DNA of 64,000 nt from Acaudatibacter sp963835495 (GCA_963835495.1 CAWIFQ010000003.1:1302001-1366000), one strand, 5' to 3'; counted from the first letter of the stretch, positions 45,408-54,633 are shown. Translations and numbers: made by a program. The notes: generated by a model from the letters alone, not told the origin.

Positions 45408-46687
45408 GGCGCCTTCTTGAACACGACCGAGGCGTTGGTGCCGCCGAACCCAAAGCTGTTGGACAGCGCGATGTCGATCTTCATCGGCTTGGCCTTGTTG
45501 GGCACCAGGTCCAGCGGCGTTTCGACCGACGGATTGTCGAGGTTGATCGTCGGCGGCGCGATCTGGTCGCGCAGCGCCAGCACGGTGAACGCAGCTTCGA
45601 CCGCGCCGGCCGCGCCCAGCAGGTGGCCGATCGACGACTTGGTCGACGACATCGCCGTCTTGCCCGCCGCCTGGCCCAGCAGCCGTTCCACCGCCCCCAG
45701 CTCGATCTCGTCGCCCAACGGCGTCGAAGTGCCGTGGGCGTTGATATAGTCGATGTCGGCCGGGTCGATCCCCGCGTGGCCGATCGCCGCTTCCATAGCG
45801 CGATAGCCGCCGTCGCCGTCGTCGGCCGGGGCGGTGATGTGGTAGGCGTCGCCCGCTAGGCCGTAGCCGACCACTTCGGCGTAGATCTTCGCGCCGCGCG
45901 CCCTGGCGTGCTCCAGCTCCTCGAGCACCAGCGCGCCGGCGCCCTCGCCCATCACGAAGCCGTCGCGGTCCTTGTCGTACGGCCGCGACGCGCGCTGCGG
46001 CGTATCGTTGAAGTTGGTCGACATGGCGCGGCAGGCAATGAAGCCGGCGATGCCGAGCGGGCACACCGCCGCCTCGGCCCCGCCGGCGATCATCACGTCG
46101 GCGTCGCCGAACATGATCAGCCGCGAGGCGTCGCCGACCGCATGGGCGCCGGTGGCGCAGGCCGTCACCACCGCGTGATTCGGTCCCTTGAAGCCGTGGC
46201 GGATCGAGACCTGGCCCGAGGCGAGGTTGATCAGCGCCGAGGGGATGAAGAACGGGCTGACCCGGCGCGGGCCTTTCTGGTGCAGCTCGATCGCCGTCTC
46301 GGCGATGGTGGCCAGGCCGCCGATGCCGGAGCCGATGATGACGCCAGTGCGCCGCCGCTCATGCTCGTCCTCGGGCGTCCAGCCCGCGTCCTTAACCGCT
46401 TCGTCCGCGGCGGCCATGGCGTAGAGGATGAAGTCGTCGATGCGCCGCTGCTCTCTGGGGCTCATCACCTGGTCGGGATCGAACGAGCCGTCGACATCGG
46501 CCCCGCCGCCGCCGCGGCCGTCGACCCGCGGCACCTCGCACGCCACCTGGCAGGCGTAGTCGGTGACGTCGAAGGCGCTGATTCGGCCGGCGCCCGACTT
46601 GCCAGCCAGCAGCGCGGCCCAGGTCTTCTCCGCCCCCCACGCCAGGGGCGTGACCATGCCAATTCCGGTGACGACTACGCGGCGCAT
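45404..46687 (-). CDS. fabF: 3-oxoacyl-[acyl-carrier-protein] synthase II
   Basis: FabF elongates acyl-ACP with malonyl-ACP in fatty-acid synthesis. The 427 residues show the active-site cysteine in AVVTACATGAHAVGDASRLI, catalytic histidines in NAHGTSTPLGDEIEL and TKSSIGHLLGAAGAVEAAF, and the C-terminal FGFGGTNASVVF. It lies between acpP and mltG in the conserved order. Confidence 0.97.
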   Translation of the reverse strand: MRRVVVTGIGMVTPLAWGAEKTWAALLAGKSGAGRISAFDVTDYACQVACEVPRVDGRGGGGADVDGSFDPDQVMSPREQRRIDDFILYAMAAADEAVKDAGWTPEDEHERRRTGVIIGSGIGGLATIAETAIELHQKGPRRVSPFFIPSALINLASGQVSIRHGFKGPNHAVVTACATGAHAVGDASRLIMFGDADVMIAGGAEAAVCPLGIAGFIACRAMSTNFNDTPQRASRPYDKDRDGFVMGEGAGALVLEELEHARARGAKIYAEVVGYGLAGDAYHITAPADDGDGGYRAMEAAIGHAGIDPADIDYINAHGTSTPLGDEIELGAVERLLGQAAGKTAMSSTKSSIGHLLGAAGAVEAAFTVLALRDQIAPPTINLDNPSVETPLDLVPNKAKPMKIDIALSNSFGFGGTNASVVFKKAP

Positions 46688-46880
46688 CCCGTCTCCTCGA
46701 ACCTTCTACCTAGCAGACGCCTTGCGCGTGGTCCGCTTTGGCTGGCGCATATGTGGCGACGCTTGCGCGCCCAGTCAAAGGACAACGGGCAAAACAGAAA
46801 GCCGTCAAAATAGAAAGCCGCCGCGCGCGTCCCAAGCAGACGCGGCGCGGCGGCCATGCAGCTCATCGCTGTGCGCCGGC

Positions 46881-47120
46881 TCAGGCGCCCAGGCGCTCCT
46901 GGATGAACTTCACCGCATCGCCCACCGTCTGGATGTGCTCCGCCGCGTCATCCGGGATTTCGATGTCGAACTCTTCCTCGAAGGCCATGACGAGTTCGAC
47001 GTTGTCCAGGCTGTCGGCGCCCAGATCATCGATGAAGCTGGCCTTTTCGGTGACCTTTTCCGGGTCGGCGTCGAGGTGCTCAATGACGATCTTACGCACG
47101 CGCTCGAGAATGTCGGACAT
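46881..47120 (-). CDS. acpP: Acyl carrier protein
   Basis: A 79-residue acidic four-helix carrier. The phosphopantetheine serine is in DDLGADSLDNVELVMAFEEE. Typical start SDILERVRKIVIEHLDADPE. It lies between fabG and fabF as usual, but the gap to fabG is 655 bases because an inserted repeat element occupies it. The 193 bases between acpP and fabF hold no gene. Confidence 0.98.
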   Translation of the reverse strand: MSDILERVRKIVIEHLDADPEKVTEKASFIDDLGADSLDNVELVMAFEEEFDIEIPDDAAEHIQTVGDAVKFIQERLGA

Positions 47121-47338
47121 TCAGCTCCAAGTCCCTCGTTGTGATTGGGCGCGCGGCCCAGCGGCTCCATTCCGCCGTCGCGCAGAAAATGTAGTCACCC
47201 TTTACGGCGCCGCCGCACGGCGCGCCAATACTGGCTTAGCAAAATCGGCGTCCTGGCTATCATGTTCCATTCGGGGAGGCCAGCGGCGCGGAATTCCCTC
47301 CGATCGGCCTCCGGTGCGGCCCCGTCTTTGCAACTCCC

Positions 47339-47371
47339 ACGTCATGGCCGGGCTTGTCCCGGCCACCCATG
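47339..47371 (+). repeat. Left 33-bp inverted end of GIY-YIG element
   Basis: Starts ACGTCATGGCCGGGC and ends CCGGCCACCCATG. It is the exact reverse complement of 47701-47733 and is identical to 5959-5991. Confidence 0.9.
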
Positions 47372-47388
47372 AACGCGATCCTCGCCCT

Positions 47389-47688
47389 ATGGTCGGCCGC
47401 GACAGCTTCATAGCCGTCTACATGATGAGCAACCAGAGGCACGGCACCCTCTACATCGGCGTGACCAGCGATCTGATCACGCGCGTCACTCAGCACCGTT
47501 CTGGCGAGATACCGGGCTTTACCCAACGCTACGGCCTCGACCGCTTGGTCTGGTTCGAGCAGTGGGAGAGTATCTCGGAGGCCATTCATCGGGAGAAATC
47601 GCTGAAGAAGTACAAGCGCGAGTGGAAGATCAATCTGATTGAACGCGAGAATCTCGAGTGGGCTGATCTTTACCCTGGCTTCTTCTGA
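47389..47688 (+). CDS. GIY-YIG nuclease-family protein within repeat element
   Basis: A 99-residue single-domain GIY-YIG protein: IAVYMMSNQRHGTLYIGVTS replaces the usual YVYxL...GTLYIGVT, followed by LITRVTQHRSGEIPGFTQRY, LVWFEQWESISEAIHREKSL and KKYKREWKINLIERENLEWA. The family signature Tyr, Arg (TRVTQHR) and Glu are present, so it could cut DNA. The ATG at 47389 keeps the first beta-strand (AVYMMS); starts at 47422 or 47425 would lose it. It is read opposite to the surrounding fab genes, and its stop is 12 bases from the right inverted end. Confidence 0.88.
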   Translation: MVGRDSFIAVYMMSNQRHGTLYIGVTSDLITRVTQHRSGEIPGFTQRYGLDRLVWFEQWESISEAIHREKSLKKYKREWKINLIERENLEWADLYPGFF

Positions 47689-47700
47689 GACGGCGGTGTG

Positions 47701-47733
47701 CATGGGTGGCCGGGACAAGCCCGGCCATGACGT
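47701..47733 (-). repeat. Right 33-bp inverted end of GIY-YIG element
   Basis: Starts CATGGGTGGCCGGGACAAGC and ends GGCCATGACGT. Perfect inverted copy of 47339-47371. The preceding GGTGTG is also shared with the right end of the gene-less copy near 6007. Confidence 0.9.
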
Positions 47734-47775
47734 GGAACGACGTTCGGGGACTCAGCAAAAGCCGCGCGACGACCT

Positions 47776-48519
47776 CTAGATCATCGCCATGCCGCCGTTT
47801 ACGTGCAGGGTCTGGCCGGTGACGTAGGCCGCTTCGTCGCTGGCGAGATAGACGCAGGCGGACGCCACGTCGGCCCCCACGCCCAGCCGACCCAGCGGTA
47901 CATTGCCGAGAATCGCGGTCTTCTGCGCCTCGTTCAACGCGTCGGTCATCGGACTTTCGATGAAACCAGGGGCGACGCAATTGGCGGTGATTCCGCGGCT
48001 GGCGATCTCCTGCGCCAGCGCCTTGGTGAAGCCGATCATGCCGGCCTTGGACGCCGCGTAGTTGGTCTGACCGGCGTTGCCCATCACCCCCACCACCGAG
48101 GTGATGCCGATGATCCGCCCACGACGACGCCGCATCATGCCGCGCAGCGCGCTGCGCGCGAGGCGGAAATAGCTCTCCAGGTTGACGGTCATCACCTGGC
48201 GCCAGTCCTCGTCCTTCATGCGCAGGATCAGCCCATCCTTGGTGACGCCGGCGTTGGAGACCAGGATGTCGAGCTCCATGCCAGACGCCGCCTCGGCCGA
48301 CGCCACCAGCCCGTCGACCGACTCGGCCTCGGAGAGGTTGGCCGGCGCGATCGACGCGCGCTCGCCCAATTCGTGTCGGAGCGCCGCAAGCGCCTCCTCG
48401 CGGGTGCCGGAGAGCACCACATGGGCGCCTTGGGCGTGCATCGCCCGCGCGATCGCCCCGCCGATGCCGCCGCTGGCCCCGGTGACCAGCGCCATCTTGC
48501 CGGAAAGGTCGAACATCAC
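47776..48519 (-). CDS. fabG: 3-oxoacyl-[acyl-carrier-protein] reductase
   Basis: FabG reduces 3-oxoacyl-ACP with NADPH. The 247 residues contain the cofactor loop LVTGASGGIGGAIARAMHAQ, the NAG motif ILVSNAGVTKDGLILRM, catalytic Ser in IIGITSVVGVMGNAGQTNYA and the YxxxK pair in NYAASKAGMIGFTKAL. Six bases separate it from fabD. Confidence 0.97.
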   Translation of the reverse strand: MMFDLSGKMALVTGASGGIGGAIARAMHAQGAHVVLSGTREEALAALRHELGERASIAPANLSEAESVDGLVASAEAASGMELDILVSNAGVTKDGLILRMKDEDWRQVMTVNLESYFRLARSALRGMMRRRRGRIIGITSVVGVMGNAGQTNYAASKAGMIGFTKALAQEIASRGITANCVAPGFIESPMTDALNEAQKTAILGNVPLGRLGVGADVASACVYLASDEAAYVTGQTLHVNGGMAMI

Positions 48520-48525
48520 GCGCTC

Positions 48526-49470
48526 CTAGAGGCTCTTGGCGAAGGCTTCGAGGTCGGTCGGCGCGTTCAGCGCCACGCCCTCGGCGTCGGGCGCGATGCG
48601 CTTGACCATGCCGGTCAGCACCTTGCCGGCGCCCAGCTCCGCGAAGCGGTTGACGCCGCCCTCCCCGGCCAGCCACTCGATGCTCTCGCGCCAGCGCACC
48701 CGGCCGGTGACCTGTTCCACCAGCTGCCGGCGGATCGCCTCCGGATCGTTGGTCGGCCGCGCGGTGACGTTGGCGACCAGGAAGGTGCGGGGGGTGGAGA
48801 TCGCCACCTCCGCCAGCGCCTCGGCCATCTCGTCGGCCGCCGGCTGCATCAGGGCGCAGTGGAACGGCGCCGAGACGTTGACCGGGATCGCCCGGGCGCC
48901 GAGCTCCTTGGCCTTTTCGCTCGCCCGCGCCACCGCCGCCGCGGTTCCGGAGATCACCACGTTGCCGGCGTTGTTGTCGTTGGCCACCATGCAGACCCCG
49001 ACCTCGGCGCCCGCAAGGGCCGCGGCTTCGGCCAGGGCGACGTCGCTCTTGGGCCCGATCAGCGCCGCCATCGCTCCCTCGCCCACCGGCACCGCCCGCT
49101 GCATCGCCAGGCCGCGACGGCGCAGCAGCCGCGCGGTGTCCGCCAGCGTCAGAGCCCCCGCCGCGCAGAGCGCCGAGTACTCCCCGAGCGAGTGGCCCGC
49201 GACGAAGCTCGCCTTCTCGATCGGCACGCCGAACTCGCGCTCGAGCGTGCGGGCGACGGCCACGCTGACGGCCATCAGCGCCGGCTGGGTGTTCTCGGTG
49301 AGGGTCAGGGTCTCGATCGGCCCGTCGCGCATCAGCTTGGACAGCTTCTCGCCCAGCGAGTCGTCGACCTCCTGGAACACTTCGCGCGCCGCGGCGAAAG
49401 CCTCGGCCAGATCGGCTCCCATGCCGACAGTCTGGCTGCCCTGGCCGGGGAAGATGAAGGCGAGGCTCAT
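48526..49470 (-). CDS. fabD: Malonyl-CoA:ACP transacylase
   Basis: FabD loads malonyl groups on ACP. The 314 residues begin MSLAFIFPGQGSQTVGMGAD and contain the active-site serine in VAGHSLGEYSALCAAGALTL and the catalytic histidine in VSAPFHCALMQPAADEMAEA. The start at 49470 is the family-typical one; upstream in-frame codons are not conserved. It heads the fab cluster. Confidence 0.97.
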   Translation of the reverse strand: MSLAFIFPGQGSQTVGMGADLAEAFAAAREVFQEVDDSLGEKLSKLMRDGPIETLTLTENTQPALMAVSVAVARTLEREFGVPIEKASFVAGHSLGEYSALCAAGALTLADTARLLRRRGLAMQRAVPVGEGAMAALIGPKSDVALAEAAALAGAEVGVCMVANDNNAGNVVISGTAAAVARASEKAKELGARAIPVNVSAPFHCALMQPAADEMAEALAEVAISTPRTFLVANVTARPTNDPEAIRRQLVEQVTGRVRWRESIEWLAGEGGVNRFAELGAGKVLTGMVKRIAPDAEGVALNAPTDLEAFAKSL

Positions 49471-49612
49471 GCGAGGAATCCAGCGGGTTGAAGCGCGCTT
49501 GGTTAGGTCAAGACGGCGCATCGCTCAAGCGGCGGCGATTGCGCTGGCGTGGCCGCGCTGGCGGGACTAAGGGGGCGAATTGAGGGACAATCGCGCTCAG
49601 GGAGAATTTCAC

Positions 49613-50170
49613 ATGAAGCAATTTGCGATCGCCGCCGGGGTTGCTTGCCTCGGGGCCGCGCTCATTTCAGCGCCCGCCTTCGCCGCCTTGCCCGTCGGCT
49701 CGAAGGCCCCCGAGTTCAACGCCGACGCCTACCAGGGCGGCCAGCCGCTGAAGTTCTCGATGTCCGAAGCGCTGAAGAAGGGGCCGGTCGTGCTCTACTT
49801 CTTCCCGGCCGCCCACACCTCGGGCTGCAATATCGAGGCGCACCTGTTCGCCGACGCGATCGACAAGTTCAAGGCACAGGGCGCGACCGTGATCGGCGTC
49901 ACCGCCGGCAACATCGACCAGCTGGCCGCCTTCTCGACCGAGACCGAGCACTGCTCGGGCAAGTTTCCGGTCGCCGCCGACCCGACCCTTTCCATCGCCA
50001 AGAGCTACAAGGCGACCCTCGCGCTCCGTCCCGGCTGGTCCGATCGCACCTCCTACGTGATCGCGCCGAACGACGAGGTCATCCTCGCCTACTCGGAACT
50101 CAAGCCGGACGAGCACGTCGCCAAGACCCTTGACGCCGTCACCAAGTGGCGCGCCGCCCACCCGCACTGA
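49613..50170 (+). CDS. Secreted peroxiredoxin (AhpC/TSA family, Prx Q-like)
   Basis: A 185-residue peroxiredoxin with a signal peptide (MKQFAIAAGVACLGAALISA, cleavage near AFAA). The thioredoxin fold shows VVLYFFPAAHTSGCNIEAHL, whose cysteine is the peroxidatic one, and TEHCSGKFPVAADPTLSIAK. It should reduce peroxides in the periplasm with an unknown thiol donor. AGGGAG precedes the ATG. A terminator follows 50 bases after the stop. Confidence 0.88.
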   Translation: MKQFAIAAGVACLGAALISAPAFAALPVGSKAPEFNADAYQGGQPLKFSMSEALKKGPVVLYFFPAAHTSGCNIEAHLFADAIDKFKAQGATVIGVTAGNIDQLAAFSTETEHCSGKFPVAADPTLSIAKSYKATLALRPGWSDRTSYVIAPNDEVILAYSELKPDEHVAKTLDAVTKWRAAHPH

Positions 50171-50220
50171 ACCCGGCGCGCCGCCCGCCGGCGCTTGCCT
50201 TCTCGCCCGCATTCCCCTAG

Positions 50221-50252
50221 AGACCGCGCCTCCCAACGGAGAGCGGTCTTTT
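50221..50252 (+). terminator. Intrinsic terminator after peroxiredoxin gene
   Basis: AGACCGC (50221-50227) pairs with GCGGTCT (50243-50249) over a 15-base loop and is followed by TTT. It separates the peroxiredoxin gene from the ribosomal-protein operon. Confidence 0.7.
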
Positions 50253-50363
50253 CGCGGAGCGTAAAAGGGTCTGGGACCATCCCGGCCGCCGCGACTGGAA
50301 CCATCGTCGCCCGGCGTCTTCCGCCACCGGGCCGCGCCGCCTCCAAGCCGGAAGAAGGAACGC

Positions 50364-50735
50364 ATGGCGTACTACGAGCACGTGCTCATCACGCGGCAGG
50401 ATATCTCGCCGCAACAAGCCGAAACCCTGAACGAAGAGCTGAAGGCGCTGATCGAAGGTCTGGGCGGTCACATCGCCAAGATCGAGTACTGGGGCCTGCG
50501 CAATCTCTCGTATCGGATCAAGAAGAACCGCAAGGGCCACTACTCGCTCCTGGCCATCGACGCGCCGTCTGACGCAGTGAAGGAAATGGAGCGGCAGCTC
50601 TCGATCAACGAGGACGTGCTGCGCTACCTCACCCTGCGCGTCGACGAGCTCGACCTCGAGCTTTCGCCGGTGCTGGCCCGCCGCGACCGCGAGCGCGATC
50701 GCGACCGCCCGCGCTTCGACGACATTCCGGTCTAG
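50364..50735 (+). CDS. rpsF: 30S ribosomal protein S6
   Basis: A 123-residue S6: YYEHVLITRQDISPQQAETL, IAKIEYWGLRNLSYRIKKNR and an Arg/Asp-rich tail (RRDRERDRDRPRFDD). It binds S18 on the 30S platform. GAAGGAAC is the ribosome-binding site. The 111-base leader holds a GC hairpin (GCCCGG...CCGGGC near 50308-50332); S6:S18 feedback through a leader is known in other bacteria and is possible here. Confidence 0.97.
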   Translation: MAYYEHVLITRQDISPQQAETLNEELKALIEGLGGHIAKIEYWGLRNLSYRIKKNRKGHYSLLAIDAPSDAVKEMERQLSINEDVLRYLTLRVDELDLELSPVLARRDRERDRDRPRFDDIPV

Positions 50736-50752
50736 GCGGAGGAGATAGCGAA

Positions 50753-51022
50753 ATGACCGACCTTTCAGCTCCCGAAGCCCCAGCCGCCGCCGGCGGCCCG
50801 CGCCGCACCTTCATGCGCCGCCGCAAGGTGTGCCCGTTCTCCGGCGCCAACGCCCCGAAGATCGACTACAAGGACGTGAAGCTGCTGCAGCGCTACATCT
50901 CCGAGCGCGGCAAGATCGTGCCCAGCCGCATCACCGCGGTCTCGGCCCTGAAGCAGCGCGAACTGGCCAAGGCGATCAAGCGCGCCCGCTTCCTCGCCCT
51001 GCTCCCCTACGTCGTGAAGTAG
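50753..51022 (+). CDS. rpsR: 30S ribosomal protein S18
   Basis: An 89-residue S18: RRRKVCPFSGANAPKIDYKD, LLQRYISERGKIVPSRITAV and the basic end KQRELAKAIKRARFLALLPY. An Ala/Pro/Gly-rich N-terminal extension precedes the conserved part. Second gene of rpsF-rpsR-rplI. Confidence 0.97.
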   Translation: MTDLSAPEAPAAAGGPRRTFMRRRKVCPFSGANAPKIDYKDVKLLQRYISERGKIVPSRITAVSALKQRELAKAIKRARFLALLPYVVK

Positions 51023-51033
51023 GAGCGCCCCCG

Positions 51034-51618
51034 ATGAAAGTGATCCTGCTCGAACGCGTGGAGCGCCTGGGCGCGCTCGGCGATGTGGTGACGGTGAAGG
51101 ACGGCTTCGCCCGCAACTTCCTCCTGCCCAACTCCAAGGCCCTGCGCGCCAACGCCGAGAACATGAAGGTGTTCGAGAGCCGCCGCGGCGACATCGAGGC
51201 CAGCAACGCCAAGGCCCGCGAAGCAGCCGCCAAGTCAGGCGACAAGCTCGACGGCTCGTCCTACATTATGATCCGCCAGGCGGGCGAAAGCGGCCACCTC
51301 TACGGCTCGGTCTCCGGCCGCGACGTGGCGGACGCCGTCACCGCCGAAGGCGGCAAGGTCGACCGCTCGATGGTGGTGCTGGACAAGCCGATCAAGACGC
51401 TCGGCGTGCACCCGGTGAAGGTGCGTCTGCACCCGGAAGTCTCCATCACGGTCAATATCAATATCGCCCGCAGCCAGGATGAGGCCGAACGCCAGGCGCG
51501 CGGCGAGAACGTAATCACCTCCCAGTTCGAAGAAGACCGCGCCGCGGACGCCGAGGCCATGGCCGACATGCTCGAGGGCGGCGCCGGTACGCAGGCGCCG
51601 GACCGCGAGGAAAGCTAG
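51034..51618 (+). CDS. rplI: 50S ribosomal protein L9
   Basis: A 194-residue L9: start MKVILLERVERLGALGDVVT and KDGFARNFLLPNSKALRANA, then a helical connector and the C-terminal domain (LYGSVSGRDVADAVTAEGGK). An acidic tail of about 40 residues beyond the usual end is common in alphaproteobacteria. Start 11 bases after rpsR. Confidence 0.97.
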   Translation: MKVILLERVERLGALGDVVTVKDGFARNFLLPNSKALRANAENMKVFESRRGDIEASNAKAREAAAKSGDKLDGSSYIMIRQAGESGHLYGSVSGRDVADAVTAEGGKVDRSMVVLDKPIKTLGVHPVKVRLHPEVSITVNINIARSQDEAERQARGENVITSQFEEDRAADAEAMADMLEGGAGTQAPDREES

Positions 51619-51734
51619 TCCGTCGAAGCCCTTCGCCGCGCCGTTCGGCCGCAGGCTCGCCTGGAATCTGGGCGCCCTTGGCGGCTGCGGTTCGCTATAG
51701 CCAAGCCTGATCGGTCGGAGCCGGGAGAGCGTTG

Positions 51735-53030
51735 GTGAAACTTCGTGCGATAGCTGGCCTCGCGCTGGGGGGTGTTTTCCTGGCGTCCGCCCCGGCGCCG
51801 GCGTGGGCGGCGACCGCGGCGATCGACCATGGCGACACGGCCTGGATTCTCGCAGCCAGTGCGCTGGTTCTCTTCATGACGCTGCCGGGTCTGGCGCTCT
51901 TCTACGCCGGTCTGGTGCGCCAGAAGAACGCACTTTCGGTGATGCTGCATTGCGTCGCCATCACCTGTCTGGCCTCGGTGCTCTGGCTCGCGCTCGGCTA
52001 CAGTCTGGCTTTCTCCGGCGGGGGACCGCTGATCGGGAACCTGTCCAAGGTCTTTCTGCTCGGCGTGGGTCGCAACGACGTCACCGGAAAGATTCCGCAG
52101 ACCGCTTTCTGTCTCTTCCAGCTCACTTTCGCAGTGATCACGCCGGCGCTGATCGTCGGCGCCTATGTCGAGCGGATCCGGTTCGGCGCAGTTCTGCTGT
52201 TCAGTGGCTTGTGGCTCCTCGTCGTCTACGCGCCCGTCGCGCACTGGGTTTGGGGCGGCGGCTGGTTGCAGCAGCGGGGGGTGATGGATTTCGCCGGCGG
52301 GCTGGTCGTCCATGCCACGGCCGGCGTCTCGGCCCTCGTGCTCGCTGGCGTGGTGGGTCGTCGCGACGGGTTTCCGCGCGACCTCCATCCGCCGCACAAT
52401 CCCGGAATGACCATGATGGGCGCGGGTATGCTCTGGGTAGGTTGGTACGGCTTCAACGGCGGCAGCGCCCTGGCGGCGGACGGATCGGCGGCGATGGCCT
52501 TGCTGGCCACCCACACCTCGGCGTCCACGGCGGGATTGGTGTGGGCGTTGTTGGAGCGGCTCCGCTTCGGGCGGGCAAGCATGGTCGGCGCAGTGACCGG
52601 CGTGGTCGCGGGCCTGGCGACGATCACGCCGGCGTCGGGGTTTGTCGGACCGCTCGGGGCGTTTGCGCTCGGCGCGACCGGCAGCGTCGTCTGTTTCTTC
52701 GCTGTCGAGTTGATCAAGAACCGGGTGCAGATCGACGATTCGCTCGACGTGTTTGCGGTGCACGGTGTCGGTGGCATCCTCGGCGTCCTGCTGGTCGCGG
52801 TCTTCGCGGCGCCGCGACTCGGCGGCGTTGGCTATGGCCTCGCCCGCAACATGGCCGGTCAGGCAGGCGTGCAGGCGCTGGGCATCGTCGCGACCGTCGC
52901 CTGGTCTGGCATCGCCACGTTCGTTCTCGCCTATGTGACCCGCGCCCTGGTTGGCTTGCGCGCCCGCGACGACGAGATCCAGGAAGGCCTCGACCTGACC
53001 TACCACGGAGAGCGGGCTTATAATGCCTGA
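51735..53030 (+). CDS. amtB: Ammonium transporter, Amt family
   Basis: A protein of about 431 residues with a signal peptide and 11 spans. The twin histidines of the pore lie in GLVVHATAGVSALVLAG and FAVHGVGGILGVLLVA. GWYGFNGGSALAADGSAAMA and the start GDTAWILAASALVLFMTLPG are family marks. It conducts ammonium or ammonia across the inner membrane. The GTG at 51735 follows GGGAGAGC; TTG at 51732 is an alternative. No glnK is adjacent, which is unusual because amtB is commonly paired with it. Confidence 0.93.
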   Translation: MKLRAIAGLALGGVFLASAPAPAWAATAAIDHGDTAWILAASALVLFMTLPGLALFYAGLVRQKNALSVMLHCVAITCLASVLWLALGYSLAFSGGGPLIGNLSKVFLLGVGRNDVTGKIPQTAFCLFQLTFAVITPALIVGAYVERIRFGAVLLFSGLWLLVVYAPVAHWVWGGGWLQQRGVMDFAGGLVVHATAGVSALVLAGVVGRRDGFPRDLHPPHNPGMTMMGAGMLWVGWYGFNGGSALAADGSAAMALLATHTSASTAGLVWALLERLRFGRASMVGAVTGVVAGLATITPASGFVGPLGAFALGATGSVVCFFAVELIKNRVQIDDSLDVFAVHGVGGILGVLLVAVFAAPRLGGVGYGLARNMAGQAGVQALGIVATVAWSGIATFVLAYVTRALVGLRARDDEIQEGLDLTYHGERAYNA

Positions 53031-53052
53031 ACGGTCGTCGCGGGACGAGCTT

Positions 53053-53080
53053 TCCACAGGCGCTGACGAATACCTGTGGA
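53053..53080. repeat. 8-bp inverted repeat between amtB and dnaB
   Basis: TCCACAGG (53053-53060) and CCTGTGGA (53073-53080) form a perfect 8-bp stem over a 12-base loop. There is no T-run, so it is not a clear terminator. Both arms contain CCACAG, part of a DnaA-box-like core. A leader hairpin or protein site for dnaB is possible. Confidence 0.3.
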
Positions 53081-53132
53081 GCGGCGAAGTGACCGCATCC
53101 CCCCGGCGCTGACGTTAGGCTATCAGAAGCTC

Positions 53133-54621
53133 ATGGCCCTCGCTCCTGCCCTGGACCTTCGTCCCGCTTCCAACGATCCCGCGCCGGCTCACGCCCCTGC
53201 CAATGTGGAGGCCGAGCAGGCGCTGCTCGGCGCGCTGCTGTACGACAACGGCGCCTATGAGCGGCTGAACGACAGCCTGCAGGCGCAGCACTTCTTCGAG
53301 CCGTTCCACGGGCGCCTGTTCGCGGCGATCGAGGCCAATGTGCGCCGCGGCCAGCTGGCCGACCCGACCTTGCTGGCCGCAGCAGTTCCACAGCGACCTG
53401 GCGTTCCAGGAGCTCGGCGGCGTGCGCTACCTGGCCGACATGGTCGACCGCGCCCCGCCGGCGGCGCGGGCGGCCGACTACGCCCGGGCGATCTACGATC
53501 TGGCGCTGCGCCGCGAGCTGATCCGCATCGGCGGCGAGATCTCCCACACCGCCACCGTCATCGACGACGAGACCACCGCACGCGATCAGATCGAGGCGGC
53601 CGAGCAGCAGCTCTACACCCTGGCCGAGACCGGCGCGTCGTCGAACGGCCTGCTCGGCCTCGATGTCGCGCTGACCCACGCCATCGAGATGGCCGCCGAG
53701 GCCTACAATCGCGACGGGGGCCTGTCCGGCCTCTCGACCGGCATCTCGGATCTCGACGCCAAGCTGGGCGGACTGCACCCCTCCGACCTGATCATCCTGG
53801 CCGCGCGCCCCTCGATGGGAAAGTCGTCGCTGGCCGCCAACATCGCCTTCAACGTCGCCCGCCGCTACGCCTGGGAGCCGCAGCCGGACGGCACGCGCAA
53901 GACCGTCAACGGCGGCGTCGTCGCCTTCTTCGCCCTGGAAATGTCGGGCGCGCAGGTGGCCATGCGCCTGCTGGCGGAAGTGAGCGGCGTGCCCTCGGAC
54001 ATGATCCGCAAAGGCGAGATCTCGGCGATGGAGTTCGGCCGGATCCGCGATGCGGCCACCGAAATCCAGGAGTCGCCGCTGTTCATCGACGATACTGGCG
54101 GCATCTCGCTGGCCAAGCTGGTCGCCCGGGCCCGTCGCCTCAAGCGCACGACCGGGCTCGACCTGATCGTGATCGACTACGTGCAGCTGATCACCGCCGG
54201 CAATGGCAAGCCGGAGAACCGGGTGCAGGAAGTCAGCATGATCACCCAGGGCCTCAAGGCGCTGGCCAAGGAGCTGAAGGTGCCGGTGATCGCCGCCGCT
54301 CAGCTCTCGCGCCAGGTGGAGAACCGCGAGGACAAGCGCCCGCAGCTCTCCGACTTGCGTGAGTCAGGCTCCATCGAGCAGGACGCCGACGTGGTGATGT
54401 CGATCTACCGCGAGTCCTACTACCTCAGCCGGACCGAACCGCGCGAAGGCACCGAGGAACACCTCGCCTGGACCGAGAAGATGGACCAGATTCGCAACGA
54501 GGCGGAGATCATCATCGGCAAGCAGCGTCACGGCCCGATCGGCACGGTGAAGCTGCACTACGACGAGAACATCACCAAGTTCTCGAACCTCGCCCGCGAC
54601 GACCGCTACGAGCGGAGGTAG
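53133..54621 (+). CDS. dnaB: Replicative DNA helicase DnaB, apparent frameshift
   Basis: DnaB is the hexameric helicase of the replication fork. The N-terminal domain (ANVEAEQALLGALLYDNGAY; FFEPFHGRLFAAIEANVRRG) is in one frame and the rest (AFQELGGVRYLADMV onward) is in another, with the change at about 53375-53384. Removing one C from GGCCGCAGCAG gives DPTLLAEQFHSD and a 495-residue protein. The ATPase core shows the Walker A ARPSMGKSSLAANIAFN, FFALEMSGAQVAMRLLAEVS and Walker B DLIVIDYVQLI. Since DnaB is essential, the break is most likely a sequence error. Confidence 0.93.
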
Positions 54622-54633
54622 CGGAGGCCAGTG

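Larger units (their letters stand above)
47339..47733. mobile_element. GIY-YIG-carrying element with 33-bp inverted ends
   Basis: The element is bounded by perfect 33-bp inverted repeats at 47339-47371 and 47701-47733. Each end itself folds into a hairpin (GGCCGGG-CTTGT-CCCGGCC). Between them is one GIY-YIG gene. The flanks (CAACTCCC on the left, GGAACGAC on the right) show no obvious target duplication. It lies between fabG and acpP, genes that normally adjoin, so it has entered the operon spacer. A related copy without the gene is at 5959-6060. That the unit is mobile is inferred from this arrangement. Confidence 0.7.

Noticed and set aside
47145..47372. Short frame reading RHGRACPGHP across the repeat
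   Set aside because: It is translation of the palindromic repeat and shows no independent coding evidence; the same string arises wherever the repeat is read.
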